A DNA stretch of 64,000 nt, from contig NZ_HG916855.1 in assembly GCF_000577275.2 (NCBI RefSeq), forward strand, positions 1,488,001-1,552,000, in the 5' to 3' direction. The notes below the pieces were generated by a model. That model was not told the DNA's origin, searched no databases, and saw nothing but the letters and a program-made list of their open reading frames with translations. Below, one piece after another: positions 26,328 through 35,967 of this stretch. Position 1 is the first letter of the stretch; each line of letters opens with the position of its first letter. Origin of the DNA: Rhizobium favelukesii. Its GTDB lineage: Bacteria; Pseudomonadota; Alphaproteobacteria; Rhizobiales; Rhizobiaceae. The position numbers and the translations under genes are program-made.

Positions 26328-27533
26328 ATGAACGACACCCGCCCAATACGGGCAAAGAGCGGCACCAATCACGAAGGCACCAGCGCCCACAACAGGCGGG
26401 TGATGATGGACGCCTTGAGGATGAATGGGCCGCTTTCACGAGCGGATCTGGCGCGCGCCACGAAGCTCACGAAGCAGACCGTATCGAACATCATCGACGA
26501 GCTTGAGCAGGACGGGCTGGTCACAGCGCAGCAGGCTATCCGCAAGGGCAGGGGCCAGCCATCGACACCTTTTCGCCTGGTGCCGGAGGGGGCGTTTGCG
26601 ATCGGGCTGCAGATCGATCGTCACGTGAGCCGTGCCATCGCCGTCGATCTTGTCGGCAATGTGCTGACCCGGGCCGAGGCGAACCTGCCGCCGGGTGGGC
26701 CGTCGCGTGGGGCAGCCGTCATTCTCGAGCTCATTGAGAAGGTTCGCCGTGAGCTTGCGGGCCTGGTTGCCCAATCGGAGGTCCGGCTCGTTGGTCTGGG
26801 CGCGGCAATGCCCGGCCCCTTCGGCGTCGAGGCGACCGGTGACGATCCCTGGATGATGGCGGCCTGGCAAAAATTTCCGCTGCTGGAAACGCTTGCGACA
26901 GGCACAGGCCTTGGCGTTCGGCTGCAAAACGATGCGGCCGCGTGCGCGACGGCTGAGCGCATGGTCGGCGCTGCCCACGGGCTCGATCACGCCGTCTGCC
27001 TCTATCTCGGCTACGGCATCGGTGCAGGCCTGATCCTCGGCGGGGAACTCTATAGCGGTGCGCATGGCAATGCCGGCGAAATCGGCATGGCGCTCCTTTC
27101 GGCCAGCGGCAGTCCGACACCGCTTGAACATCGCGCCTCACTCGCCTCACTCTACCAGCATCTGGCAATCGATCCGGCAGATCCCGGCGTCTATGCGATG
27201 GTGAACGAACTCACGCTGAAGAACGATGCGAGAATCAACAGCTGGATCGAGGAAGCGGTGATGGATCTGCGCTGGAGCGTGCATCTGATCGAATCGATCT
27301 TCGATCCGCAGACCGTCATACTCTGCGGTGGTGCGCCTGAGGCCCTGGCGCGACGTCTGGTCGAGGCCATGCATCCTCTCCCCCCATCCATCGCCGATCG
27401 CCGCAACCGGGTCATTCCTCGCTTCCAGCTTGGCATGACCGATCCGTGGGCCGTCGCACTTGGTGCGGCCGCCGATCCGATCAGCCGCGCCTTCGATCCG
27501 AGCTTCGCAGCCATTCTCAAGGATTCGCTGTGA
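26328..27533 (+). CDS. ROK-family transcriptional regulator
   Basis: This is the probable repressor of the divergent sugar operon. A MarR-like winged helix occupies residues 25-85 (MMDALRMNGPLSRADLARAT, KLTKQTVSNIIDELEQDGLV). The ROK sugar-kinase-like domain follows, with LQIDRHVSRAIAVDLVGNVL, AMPGPFGVEATGDDPWM, LQNDAAACATAERM and YLGYGIGAGLILGGELYSGA. The region after GNAGEIGMALLSASG lacks the CxCGxxGCxE zinc motif of classical ROK proteins. The 401-aa length is normal. Confidence 0.9.
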   Translation: MNDTRPIRAKSGTNHEGTSAHNRRVMMDALRMNGPLSRADLARATKLTKQTVSNIIDELEQDGLVTAQQAIRKGRGQPSTPFRLVPEGAFAIGLQIDRHVSRAIAVDLVGNVLTRAEANLPPGGPSRGAAVILELIEKVRRELAGLVAQSEVRLVGLGAAMPGPFGVEATGDDPWMMAAWQKFPLLETLATGTGLGVRLQNDAAACATAERMVGAAHGLDHAVCLYLGYGIGAGLILGGELYSGAHGNAGEIGMALLSASGSPTPLEHRASLASLYQHLAIDPADPGVYAMVNELTLKNDARINSWIEEAVMDLRWSVHLIESIFDPQTVILCGGAPEALARRLVEAMHPLPPSIADRRNRVIPRFQLGMTDPWAVALGAAADPISRAFDPSFAAILKDSL

Positions 27534-27542
27534 GGTCTTCTG

Positions 27543-28016
27543 CTACCGGTGGATCGGATCGATCCACAGCACGCCCTCCGGCTTTTCGACCGGCTCGATA
27601 TCGAGATTGACGACGACTGGCTCCTGGCCGGACCGGACGACGACGCATTCGAGAGTTTCGTCACGGATGGCATTGATCTCCTGATGGGGGACGTAAGGCG
27701 GCACGTAGATGAAATCACCGGGACCCGCCTCCGCGGTAAATTCGAGATGATCGCCCCAGCGCATGCGCGCTTTTCCCTTCACGACGTAGATGATACTTTC
27801 GAGATCGCCGTGATGATGGGCGCCGGTCTTGGCGTTGGCGTGGATGATGACGGTGCCGGCCCATATCTTCTCGGCCCCCGCGCGTGCATGGTTGATCGCC
27901 GTTGCCCGGTCCATTCCGGGCGTCTGCGCCGTATTCGGGTCAAGTGAATTGCCCGGAATGACCTTTACGCCATGCTCGCGCCAGTCGATCGGATCGTGAT
28001 GGTGATCCTTGGTCAT
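27543..28016 (-). CDS. Cupin-domain protein
   Basis: This is a single-domain cupin of 157 aa. Motif 1 is seen in AKTGAHHHGDLESIIYVVKG (HxH, E), and motif 2 in GPGDFIYVPPYVPHQEINA. These His/Glu residues usually bind a divalent metal. ATG 28016 has a GGGAGGCG ribosome site about 5 bases upstream; longer starts have no support. It is convergent with the ROK gene, 9 bp apart. The substrate is unknown. Confidence 0.8.
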   Translation of the reverse strand: MTKDHHHDPIDWREHGVKVIPGNSLDPNTAQTPGMDRATAINHARAGAEKIWAGTVIIHANAKTGAHHHGDLESIIYVVKGKARMRWGDHLEFTAEAGPGDFIYVPPYVPHQEINAIRDETLECVVVRSGQEPVVVNLDIEPVEKPEGVLWIDPIHR

Positions 28017-28092
28017 TTGCGCCTCCCGAGGGTCGTCCGTCTTTTGAGATGATATCGCCAGGCGCGGCGAGCACAAGTCAACAGGCGATTGG

Positions 28093-28425
28093 TCAAAGGG
28101 CTCGAACGCCGACGCGATCGTCCAGCTTGCCACGCAGCCTGCGCTTGACCTCCTCGTCCTGCTCCTCGATGGCGGCAAGCAATTCGCGAAGCGTTGCGCG
28201 CAATCCGTGAATCTGATCGACGAGGTCCATGATGAGGTCGACGCCGGCGTCGTTGACGCCCATGTCTCGGGTCAGGTCGAGGATGAGCTGCGCCCGCGCG
28301 ACATCCGTGTCGCGAAAATCGCGGGTGCCGTCACGTGTCTGCGGCAGCAGCCATCCCTGCTCGACCCAGACCTCAAGCACCCTCACGTCGATCTTCAGAA
28401 AACGGCGGAATTCAAGATCATCCAT
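28093..28425 (-). CDS. cbpM: Chaperone modulatory protein CbpM
   Basis: CbpM is a small MerR-like helical protein that binds the J-domain of CbpA and inhibits its co-chaperone and DNA-binding activity. The 110-aa product has an HTH-like N-terminus (FRRFLKIDVRVLEVWVEQGW, DGTRDFRDTDVARAQLI) and a coiled C-terminal half (LMDLVDQIHGLRATLRELL). It follows cbpA on the same strand, 2 bp after its stop, the usual arrangement of the pair. Confidence 0.88.
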   Translation of the reverse strand: MDDLEFRRFLKIDVRVLEVWVEQGWLLPQTRDGTRDFRDTDVARAQLILDLTRDMGVNDAGVDLIMDLVDQIHGLRATLRELLAAIEEQDEEVKRRLRGKLDDRVGVRAL

Positions 28426-28427
28426 GG

Positions 28428-29342
28428 CTATTCTCCCATGCCCTTTCTCGGATCCTGCGTGTTGCCTGCCGTCCAGCCGGTCATGAACTCGGTGAGGTGT
28501 TGGTCCGGCGCGTCGGGCAGCACGATCTTTAACGAGATATAAATGTCTCCAGCGCCTCCGCCTTTCTTCGGAATACCCTTGCCTTTCAACCGCAGGAGCT
28601 TTCCTGTATTCGAGTGCGGCGGCAGCGTGAGATTGACAGGACCCGATGGCGTCGGCGCGCGTACCTTGCCGCCGAGCACCGCCTCACCCAGCGTAATGGG
28701 CAGATCGAAGCGAATATCGTCACCATCACGGATGTAGAAGCGGTGCGGGCGCACGCGAATTTCGACGAGCGCATCTCCCGACGGGCCGCCACCGACACCG
28801 GGCTCGCCCTTGCCTCGAAGTCTGAGCGTCTGGCCGTCACGCGTTCCCGGCGGTATCTGCAAATCGAGCGCCGGTCCATCGGGCAAGCGGATCTGTGTCT
28901 TCGTGCCGTTGACGGCATCGAGGAAATCGACCTCCATCGCGTAATGCCGGTCCTGACCTTGTGCCCGGAATTCGCCTTTGCGGGCCCGTCGCGAAAAGAA
29001 ACTTGAGAAGATGTCGTCGCTGTCGCCGAAATCGGCAAAACCGGCGCTGTTGTGGTAAGGATTGTCGGCGCCCGCCGTCGAGGCATAGTCCCGATAATAG
29101 TGGCGTTGCGCCTGCTCGGCGCCCGTCATGTCGATCTCGCCGCGATCGAAGCGCCCGCGCTTTTCTTCGTCGCTCAGCAGCTCATAAGCAGCCGAAATCT
29201 CCTTGAAACGGTCCTCTGCCTTCTTGTCGCCGGGGTTAAGGTCGGGGTGAAGTTTCTTGGCGAGCTTACGAAACGCGCTTTGAATGTCTTTCTGCGTGGC
29301 GTCCTTTTTCACGCCGAGAAGCTCGTACGGGTCGCGGCTCAT
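28428..29342 (-). CDS. cbpA: DnaJ-type co-chaperone CbpA
   Basis: This is a curved-DNA-binding-protein-type J protein (304 aa) that stimulates DnaK. The J domain is at 4-70 with the HPD triad at 32-34 (KKLHPDLNPGDKKAEDRFKE). A Gly/Ser-rich linker follows without the DnaJ zinc-finger cysteines, then two C-terminal substrate-binding domains (LDLQIPPGTRDGQTLRLRGK, ITLGEAVLGGKVRAPTP). It forms a two-gene operon with cbpM. Confidence 0.93.
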   Translation of the reverse strand: MSRDPYELLGVKKDATQKDIQSAFRKLAKKLHPDLNPGDKKAEDRFKEISAAYELLSDEEKRGRFDRGEIDMTGAEQAQRHYYRDYASTAGADNPYHNSAGFADFGDSDDIFSSFFSRRARKGEFRAQGQDRHYAMEVDFLDAVNGTKTQIRLPDGPALDLQIPPGTRDGQTLRLRGKGEPGVGGGPSGDALVEIRVRPHRFYIRDGDDIRFDLPITLGEAVLGGKVRAPTPSGPVNLTLPPHSNTGKLLRLKGKGIPKKGGGAGDIYISLKIVLPDAPDQHLTEFMTGWTAGNTQDPRKGMGE

Positions 29343-29441
29343 ACATGTCTCCGGTTCAGTCGGCGGAAATCGCCGGCTTTTGGGGCTCTATATAGGTTGC
29401 CCGACTTGCTGCGACGAGAGGTTGTCTGTCTGCAAACAAGG

Positions 29442-29948
29442 TCAGTTGCGACGCAGGTTGAGATCGCTTGTCACGACTTGCTGGCCGGACGCCGGATCCA
29501 TATCGACCGTTCGGATACGGATCGCATCGGCATCCAGGCGCTGGATTGTCATGCGCGCGCTGCGATCTCCGTTGATCACCTTCGACCAGCGCACGGCGAG
29601 ATCAATGGCATCGCCGCGGCGCTTTCCGCGCAGGCCGGAAACGCCCCCTGAGGGGCCGATGTAACTGCCGGCATATTGCGCGCCATTGACCTTGATGTAG
29701 GCGGAAACTGCTCGCGTGACGACGATCATTCCGCGGCAAATCCCCTTCATCGAAAGAGCCTCGCCACTCGCCTCGGTCTTGAAGTTGCAGCTGAGGTTGA
29801 TGGGGGACGAGGATGTGGAGCGCTTCATCATGCCGCCGCCCGTCCAATCGCCGGCCAACGATTGAAGGAAAGGCGCCTCATCGGCATATGCGCCTCCCGC
29901 CACCATCCAAAACAGCGCCGTGACAGCAGTGTATCGCCAGGACTTCAT
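29442..29948 (-). CDS. Small exported protein of unknown function
   Basis: The 168-aa product starts at ATG 29948 with GGAGG 5 bases upstream and has a Sec signal peptide (MKSWRYTAVTALFWMVAGGA, cleavage after AYA). The mature part begins DEAPFLQSLAGDWTGGGMMK, like lipocalin-like or THAP4-type beta-barrel proteins in which a GxW motif opens the barrel. It has Cys in NLSCNFK and GICRGM that could form a disulfide. Similar short periplasmic proteins are common in rhizobia, but I do not assign a function. Confidence 0.7.
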   Translation of the reverse strand: MKSWRYTAVTALFWMVAGGAYADEAPFLQSLAGDWTGGGMMKRSTSSSPINLSCNFKTEASGEALSMKGICRGMIVVTRAVSAYIKVNGAQYAGSYIGPSGGVSGLRGKRRGDAIDLAVRWSKVINGDRSARMTIQRLDADAIRIRTVDMDPASGQQVVTSDLNLRRN

Positions 29949-30214
29949 GACGTCCTCCTTGAAGATGATCAGGAATGCCTCAGAATGCTCAAAAGTTCCC
30001 CTCAATGCAGACGCTAACCAACATGCGAGCAAGATGCGCAAGGCCAGGCGATTTCAGCCAATTCTGCCAGGAAGATTTTCACGCAACAGCCAAACCGAAA
30101 TGTCTAAAGGGCTTTGGCTGAGTTTGCCGGATAGTCTTGGGTGCTTGCCGTCAGGTCGCCCGCCCGGCGGGTACCTCATGTCAGGAGAAAAAAATACTGA
30201 TCAACGCCCTACTG

Positions 30215-32047
30215 CTAGGCTATCACAAGATGTCCAGGTGAAACAGTTCGATACTCGCGCCGTCCGGCCTCGTAGTCTACTGGCCGGATCGGACTTTTCA
30301 ACTCCTCTGTCGCGGCCATGCGCTTCTGGCGACGTCGATCTGGATCTGGCACCGGAACGGCGGCCATCAGCTTTCTGGTATATTCGTGCTGGGGATTGCC
30401 GAAGACGGCCACACGAGGTCCGATCTCGACGATCTCGCCAAGATACATCACCGCCACCCGGTGGCTGACGCGCTCGACGACAGCCATATCATGGGAGATG
30501 AACAGGAAGGCCAGATCGAGGCTTTGCTGCAGGTCGAGCATCAGGTTGATGACCTGCGCCTTGATCGAGACGTCGAGCGCCGAGACACTCTCATCGGCGA
30601 CGATGACCTTGGGTTGAAGCGCCAGCGCCCGGGCGATACAGATGCGCTGTCGCTGGCCGCCGGAAAATTCATGCGGATAGCGGCTCGCCATGTCGGGCGT
30701 CAAGCCCACCTTCACCAGCATGTCGGCTACCACGTCGTTTGCATCTTTGGCTGTGCCCATCCTGTGCTCGAGATATGGCTCTGCAATCGCCCGGCCGACC
30801 GTCATGCGCGGATTGAGCGATGCAAACGGGTCTTGGAAAATCATCTGCATGGACTTGCGCATGTTGCGCATCTCCCGCTTGTCGAGCGCGAGCATGTCGC
30901 GGCCTTCAACGATGACGGCTCCCGAACTCGGTTCGATCAGCCGCATGATGGCGCGGCCGGTCGTTGATTTGCCGCAGCCGGACTCGCCAACCAATGACAG
31001 CGTCTCGCCAGCAAAGAGGTCGAAGGAGACGTTCTCGACGGCATGCACACGGCCGCTTAACCGTCCAAACAGCCCCGAATGGATGTCAAACCGCTTGGTC
31101 AGTCCCTTCACCTCAAGGATAGGCTTATCCTTGGCAACGGTGTCGGGCACCTCGACCTGCGTGTCTGCTTCACCCGTCGCGATGTTGACAACAGGAAAGC
31201 GCAATGGCCGCTGGCATCCCTGCATCGACCCAAGCACCGGTACGGCAGAGAGCAAAGCGCGGGTATAGGGGTGCTTTCCGCGGTGGAAGATGTCGGCTGT
31301 AGCGCCGGTCTCCACCTGTTCACCGCGATACATGACGACCGTGCGGTCAGCGATTTCGGCAACGACGCCCATGTCATGGGTAATGAAAAGCACCGACGTC
31401 CCTTCTTCGTCCTGCAGCATCTTGATGAGGTCGAGGATCTGACCCTGGATCGTCACGTCGAGTGCCGTCGTCGGTTCGTCGGCGATCAGCAGCTTCGGCT
31501 TGGAGGCAAGCGCCATTGCAATCATCGCACGCTGGCGCATGCCGCCGGAAAAGCGATGCGGATACTCGTCGAAGCGAGACGCAGCCGAAGGGATACGGAC
31601 CTTTTCCATCAGCCGGATCGTCTCGGCCTTGGCCTCGGCCTTCGACATTGCCGTGTGGCAAAGCAAGGCCTCTGAGATCTGGTCGCCGATGGTGAAGAGC
31701 GGATTGAGGCTCGTCATCGGTTCCTGAAAGATCATCGAGACATCGTTTCCGCGCACCTTGCGCATCTCAGCTTCGGCTAGCGACAACAGGTCGCGACCAC
31801 CCAGCATGATCTTGCCTTCGATACGGCTCGTATCGGGCTGCAAGAGACGCATGATGGAGAGCGAGGTGACACTTTTTCCCGAGCCGCTCTCGCCGACGAT
31901 CGCGACAGTCTCTCCCGGCCCCACAGAGAAGGAAACGTCGCGTACGACGGGCTTCCACTTGCCATCCACCAGAAACGAGGTGGTGAGGTTCTGGACGGAC
32001 AAAACCGGATCGGCGGACCGGGCTGTGTTTGTCTTTGCGGCGCTCAT
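30215..32047 (-). CDS. Oligopeptide-type ABC transporter, fused dual ATPase
   Basis: Two DppD/DppF-type ATPase domains are fused in one 610-aa chain, as in GsiA-like proteins. The first has Walker A GESGSGKSVTS, signature FSGGMRQRAMIA and LLIADEPTTALDVT. The second has GESGCGKSTTGR, FSGGQRQRICIARAL and VIVADESVSALDVS. ATG 32047 has AAGGAGA about 8 bases upstream. It is 40 bp downstream of the SelA-like gene and probably powers the permeases encoded at 35968-37787, although a divergent iclR gene lies between. Confidence 0.92.
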   Translation of the reverse strand: MSAAKTNTARSADPVLSVQNLTTSFLVDGKWKPVVRDVSFSVGPGETVAIVGESGSGKSVTSLSIMRLLQPDTSRIEGKIMLGGRDLLSLAEAEMRKVRGNDVSMIFQEPMTSLNPLFTIGDQISEALLCHTAMSKAEAKAETIRLMEKVRIPSAASRFDEYPHRFSGGMRQRAMIAMALASKPKLLIADEPTTALDVTIQGQILDLIKMLQDEEGTSVLFITHDMGVVAEIADRTVVMYRGEQVETGATADIFHRGKHPYTRALLSAVPVLGSMQGCQRPLRFPVVNIATGEADTQVEVPDTVAKDKPILEVKGLTKRFDIHSGLFGRLSGRVHAVENVSFDLFAGETLSLVGESGCGKSTTGRAIMRLIEPSSGAVIVEGRDMLALDKREMRNMRKSMQMIFQDPFASLNPRMTVGRAIAEPYLEHRMGTAKDANDVVADMLVKVGLTPDMASRYPHEFSGGQRQRICIARALALQPKVIVADESVSALDVSIKAQVINLMLDLQQSLDLAFLFISHDMAVVERVSHRVAVMYLGEIVEIGPRVAVFGNPQHEYTRKLMAAVPVPDPDRRRQKRMAATEELKSPIRPVDYEAGRREYRTVSPGHLVIA

Positions 32048-32087
32048 GGTCGTCTCCTTCCTTTTGTCGTTTCCCGCCTGGTGACGC

Positions 32088-33284
32088 TTAGTCCGGCCAG
32101 CGCAGCATGCTGTCAAAGCGGTGCCTGCTGCGGTTTTCGATCGGTGTGGCGATGATTTCGTTGGAGGCGCGCGCCTTGTCGAGCTCTTCTGTCAGGCGGG
32201 CCGCGACGATCTTTTCCTGACCCGGATGGAGGTTGCACGGATCGAGGTAGAAATAGTGATGCTCCACCTCGTGGTCACGCACGATAACCGGCGGATTGCC
32301 GCGGCTGAGCGCTGCGGCGAGATCCCAGGCGGTGATATGCGCTTCTTGCGGCGAGACAATCACCCGCATGCGCTCGAGCGGGTTGTTGGTCGGGTCCGGC
32401 TCGATCAGCGCCGTAATGCCCGGGCGCTCGCCCAGCGTTTCCTTCCACAGATGAAGATAGCCGGTCTCGCGCTCGCGCATCCCCGCATGGTCTCGCTTTT
32501 CCCAGGCTTCCAGCGCCGCCATGGTGCCATAGACGCTTTCCTTGCCGACCTTCATGCCGCGCCCGATCCCCATGTTCTGCAGGAAGGCGCTTCGCACCAG
32601 CTCTTTCTTGCCCGCAACGATGCCCGAGGTCGGACCGCCAAGGAACTTGTGGCCCGAATAAAGCGCGACATCGGCTCCTTGCGCCAAGAACAGCCTGAGA
32701 TCGTATTCGGAGGCCGCGTCGACGATGACCGGAACGCCCTTGGCATGGGCGATTTCGACGAATTCGGTAAGATGCAGCAGGCCATAGTCGACCACGTGAT
32801 GGGACACGACATAGACGGCGGCTGCCGTCTTGTCGCCAATGGCGTTTTCCATGTGGAAACGATGCGTCGACGTTGCCTGTCCGATCAGCATGACTTTGCC
32901 GCCGGCAAGCCGGACCGCCTGATCCACCGGCGCGCCATAGCTGACCACATGCCCCATTTGCACAATGACTTCGTTCTTCTCTGGGGTCGTATCCGGCAGC
33001 TTCTCGATGGCAAGCAGGTTGTTGCCGGTGATGGCACCGGCGACAGCAAGGCTGATGCCGGCGGAGCAGGATGCCGTGACAAAGCCGGCTTCACCACCGG
33101 TCAGCCGCGCTATCACGTTGCTTGCCTTGCGCTGCAGGTCGTTGATCTCGACGAATTGCGGCAGGATCGCTTCCATCGCCTGGATCGCTTCGGGAACAAC
33201 GATGGAGGCGCCGAGGCTCGTCATCGTGCCGGACACGTTGATGACCGGGCGCAGGCCGATCTTGGTGCGGATATCATCGGACAT
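32088..33284 (-). CDS. SelA-like PLP-dependent enzyme
   Basis: The 398-aa protein belongs to the PLP family that includes SelA-related and DgaE-type ammonia-lyases. The probable PLP lysine is K213 in [13 protein letters not shown] and the cofactor aspartate D189 in [12 protein letters not shown]. An N-terminal [18 protein letters not shown] is characteristic of the group. ATG 33284 is chosen over an upstream in-frame start because it matches the usual [16 protein letters not shown] beginning. Relatives act with amidohydrolases of the type encoded at 34758-35966; the substrate here is unknown. It is not expected to be a selenocysteine enzyme. Confidence 0.82.
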   Translation of the reverse strand: MSDDIRTKIGLRPVINVSGTMTSLGASIVVPEAIQAMEAILPQFVEINDLQRKASNVIARLTGGEAGFVTASCSAGISLAVAGAITGNNLLAIEKLPDTTPEKNEVIVQMGHVVSYGAPVDQAVRLAGGKVMLIGQATSTHRFHMENAIGDKTAAAVYVVSHHVVDYGLLHLTEFVEIAHAKGVPVIVDAASEYDLRLFLAQGADVALYSGHKFLGGPTSGIVAGKKELVRSAFLQNMGIGRGMKVGKESVYGTMAALEAWEKRDHAGMRERETGYLHLWKETLGERPGITALIEPDPTNNPLERMRVIVSPQEAHITAWDLAAALSRGNPPVIVRDHEVEHHYFYLDPCNLHPGQEKIVAARLTEELDKARASNEIIATPIENRSRHRFDSMLRWPD

Positions 33285-33380
33285 TCTATCTCTCCAAAGT
33301 GACGGCCGGCTGCGAATTGCCATCGACAGCTATGCCATAGTAATGTAATAGCTTCTCGAACTCAGACGAGGAGCGTTGAA

Positions 33381-34214
33381 TTGGACACAAAGACTTCATC
33401 CGCAACACCCCTCAAAGAGGCCGTGTCGGTTAGCGGCGCCGAGGCCAAGGGCGCGCGCCGCTCTCGCGTCAGCGGCATTGATCGTGCCTTGCAGGTAATT
33501 GATTATCTTTACGAAACCGGCTTGCCTGCGGGTGCGTACGCAATCGCTAAGGCCGTCCGGGCACCGCTTTCCACCATCTATGTCATCATCGACGATCTGG
33601 TCGAAAAGAACATGCTTGCCCGCAATTCGGATGGGTCCATCTGGCTGGGATCTCGTCTTTACCACTACGGTCTCGCTTATGCCCGGTCGCTGGATTTCAT
33701 GAGCGTCGCCACCCATGAGATGCACGATCTCTGCCGGCAGGTCGGGGAAACGGTGCAGGTTTGCGGGCGCGACGGCGACTACATGCTGGTGCTTGCCATG
33801 GCGGACGGGCCAAGCCATTTCCAGGTCGCTTCGCGCGTTGGCACCCGCGTGCCGTTGAACTGGACCGCATCCGGCAGGCTCCTCGTCGGCCATCTGACCG
33901 AGAGCGAGCGCATTGAGCTGTTCAAGCGTTGCGCCCGAACGTCGCCGACCGGACGCGCTTTGATCGACGCGCGCACCCTTTCCGACGCGGCTGGGAAAGC
34001 GTTCGCGCAGAGGTTGTCGATCCAGGTCGCCGAGTCGGACTACGCGGTTGCCTGCATCGCGTCGCCGGTTTGCGACCGCGACGGCCAGTGCGTTGCCACC
34101 ATTTCGATCGTGCTGCCGGAACAAAAGGTGCTTTCCGACGAGCACCACTACACCGAACATGTGCGGATGTCGGCGCAGCGGATCGAGACGCTGATGGGAT
34201 GGCGCAACCACTGA
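33381..34214 (+). CDS. IclR-family transcriptional regulator
   Basis: This is the probable regulator of the surrounding peptide-uptake and hydrolase genes. The N-terminal winged helix (about 30-90) reads GIDRALQVIDYLYETGLPAG and VRAPLSTIYVIIDDLVEKNM. The C-terminal IclR effector domain has YGLAYARSLDFMSVATHEM, LNWTASGRLLVGHLTE and ACIASPVCDRDGQCVATISI. The start is TTG 33381, supported by GAGGAG at 33367-33372. It is divergent from the SelA-like gene (96-bp gap) and convergent with ridA (11-bp gap). Confidence 0.9.
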   Translation: MDTKTSSATPLKEAVSVSGAEAKGARRSRVSGIDRALQVIDYLYETGLPAGAYAIAKAVRAPLSTIYVIIDDLVEKNMLARNSDGSIWLGSRLYHYGLAYARSLDFMSVATHEMHDLCRQVGETVQVCGRDGDYMLVLAMADGPSHFQVASRVGTRVPLNWTASGRLLVGHLTESERIELFKRCARTSPTGRALIDARTLSDAAGKAFAQRLSIQVAESDYAVACIASPVCDRDGQCVATISIVLPEQKVLSDEHHYTEHVRMSAQRIETLMGWRNH

Positions 34215-34225
34215 CCTGGCCCTCC

Positions 34226-34738
34226 TCAATCGTTGAGCGAGACGATCGCCTCGATCTCGACGGTGATGTTGCCGGGCAGGGAACCGAGGCCGACGGCGGA
34301 GCGGGCATGTTGCCCGGCCTCGCCGAAAACCTCGATAAAGAGGTCGGAGCATCCGTTGATGACGCTCGGATGATTTTCGAAGTGCGGGACGGCATTGACC
34401 ATGCCGAGCAGCTTGACCACGCGCTTCACGCGGGCGAGGTCGCCAACGGCGTCATGCATGACCGCAAGCAGGTTGATGCCAGTGAGCCGCGCATGCTGAT
34501 AGGCCTCTTCGATGCTGACATCGCTGCCGACCTTGCCGGAATGGAGATGGCCGTCAGCTTCGCGCGGGCCTTGGCCGGATAGATAAAGAACGTTGCCCTC
34601 GCGCACATGGGTAAGAAAATTGGCGATGGGCGCCGGCGCCGGTGGCAATGTAATGCCGAGCGCGGACAGACGCTCATAGGGTGTTTGCACCGCTGCCGCG
34701 GCCTTTGCTGGGGACGTATTCACGTCTGCTCCTATCAT
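34226..34738 (-). CDS. RidA family protein
   Basis: This is a RidA/YjgF-type protein of 170 aa, longer than the usual 130 because of an N-terminal extension. Family signatures are LYLSGQGPREADGHLHSGKV and HARLTGINLLAVMHDAVGDL, with a C-terminal HARSAVGLGSLPGNITVEIE that contains the conserved Arg. RidA proteins hydrolyse reactive enamines and imines made by PLP enzymes, which fits the SelA-like PLP gene in the same locus. It is 19 bp downstream of the amidohydrolase gene. Confidence 0.88.
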   Translation of the reverse strand: MIGADVNTSPAKAAAAVQTPYERLSALGITLPPAPAPIANFLTHVREGNVLYLSGQGPREADGHLHSGKVGSDVSIEEAYQHARLTGINLLAVMHDAVGDLARVKRVVKLLGMVNAVPHFENHPSVINGCSDLFIEVFGEAGQHARSAVGLGSLPGNITVEIEAIVSLND

Positions 34739-34757
34739 GCTGTTTTAGTCATGCCGG

Positions 34758-35966
34758 TCACCGCCACGAATACCCGTGGCTGTGACGGACGAGCTTGCGG
34801 GCGCGCGGTATGTAACGGCTGGCCGTGATCGCCTCCGATCCGATAACCGCATAGCGCGGTTCGAAGAGCTTGTGCAGGCGAGAGACGTCGCCGTTGGAAT
34901 CGGTGGCCTCGAGATCGGCATCGACGAGGTCGAAGATGGTGAAATCTGCCCGTTCGCCAACCGTCAGGCGCTTCTCCATCGACAGCTTGATGACGGAGGC
35001 CGGCGCATGCGTGACGGCCTCCACGACCTTGTCGAACGGCATGCCGACCGATAGCAGCTTCGACATCGTCGTCGCCAGGTCCCAGACCGGGAAGTTCATC
35101 GAATGGCCGTGAAGATCGGTCGAAATGGAGAACGGCAGAAGACCGCGCGCAATGGCTGCCTCGGCTACCTTGAAGGAGAAGGACGCGCCGCCGTGGCCGA
35201 TATCAAGACGGATGCCCTCGGAGGCGCAACGCTCGGCAAGATTGAAGAGGTCCTGGTCTTCGATGATGCTCGAACCGGCCTTGCCGTTGAAACAATGGGT
35301 GACGACATCGCCCGGGCCGAGGATCTCGAGCACCTCATCATAGAGTGCCGGCGGTTCGCCGACATGCACCATCATCGGCACTTTCAGGATCTTGGCGATC
35401 TTCTTGCCGAGCTTTACCGGAGTGACGCCCCAGGAGCCGGTGATGACATGGCTCGCACGCACCTTAAGGCCAACAATGTGTTGGCTGTTTTGTGCATAGC
35501 ATTCGAGGATACGATCGAGATCGATGTCGCGAATGTCGCGCAGTTCGGCGACGCGGTTGCAGGCGACGAGGCCGATCGAGCCGAGGTTCAGGAAGGCTTT
35601 GATGCGCTCTCTCGACGGCTCGATGATGTATTCGCGGAAGCCATGGAAGTTGGCTTCCCCGGCGGAGCCCGCATCAACCAGCGTCGTGACGCCCCGCTCG
35701 GCGCCGCATTCCGACGGACGGATGGAGATATCCGTGCCGCCGTGCCAGATATGCACGTGAAGGTCGACCCAGCCCGGCGAGATCCAGGCGCCCCTTGCGT
35801 CGATGCGCTCGGCGTCGCCAGGGCTGGCCAGGGAAGGACCGATTGCGGCAATCTTGCCGTCGGCGCCGACGAGGATGTCGATCGCGCCAAAAGGCTCTGC
35901 AGCGCCAAACGCCGTCGGCTTCACATTGGTGAGGAGGAGCGGTTTGCCCGCTTTTTCACCGGTCAT
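34758..35966 (-). CDS. Metal-dependent amidohydrolase (cog3964-type)
   Basis: The 402-aa protein is an amidohydrolase-superfamily TIM barrel. Metal ligands can be read: H70 and H72 in GWVDLHVHIWHGGTD, a carboxylated-Lys candidate in IVGLKVRASHVI, His in MMVHVGEPP and VVTHCFNGK, and the catalytic Asp in STDLHGHS. It resembles the dihydroorotase-like group that includes Agrobacterium Atu3266 and Enterococcus EF0837, which are encoded next to SelA-like enzymes. ATG 35966 lies 1 bp after the dppC-type stop. The natural substrate of the group is poorly known; a small N-acyl compound or ester is likely. Confidence 0.85.
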   Translation of the reverse strand: MTGEKAGKPLLLTNVKPTAFGAAEPFGAIDILVGADGKIAAIGPSLASPGDAERIDARGAWISPGWVDLHVHIWHGGTDISIRPSECGAERGVTTLVDAGSAGEANFHGFREYIIEPSRERIKAFLNLGSIGLVACNRVAELRDIRDIDLDRILECYAQNSQHIVGLKVRASHVITGSWGVTPVKLGKKIAKILKVPMMVHVGEPPALYDEVLEILGPGDVVTHCFNGKAGSSIIEDQDLFNLAERCASEGIRLDIGHGGASFSFKVAEAAIARGLLPFSISTDLHGHSMNFPVWDLATTMSKLLSVGMPFDKVVEAVTHAPASVIKLSMEKRLTVGERADFTIFDLVDADLEATDSNGDVSRLHKLFEPRYAVIGSEAITASRYIPRARKLVRHSHGYSWR

Positions 35967-35967
35967 T

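Noticed and set aside
32121..33302. 393-codon plus-strand frame opposite the SelA-like gene
   Set aside because: The minus strand has a full PLP-enzyme sequence with its lysine motif; the plus frame has none.
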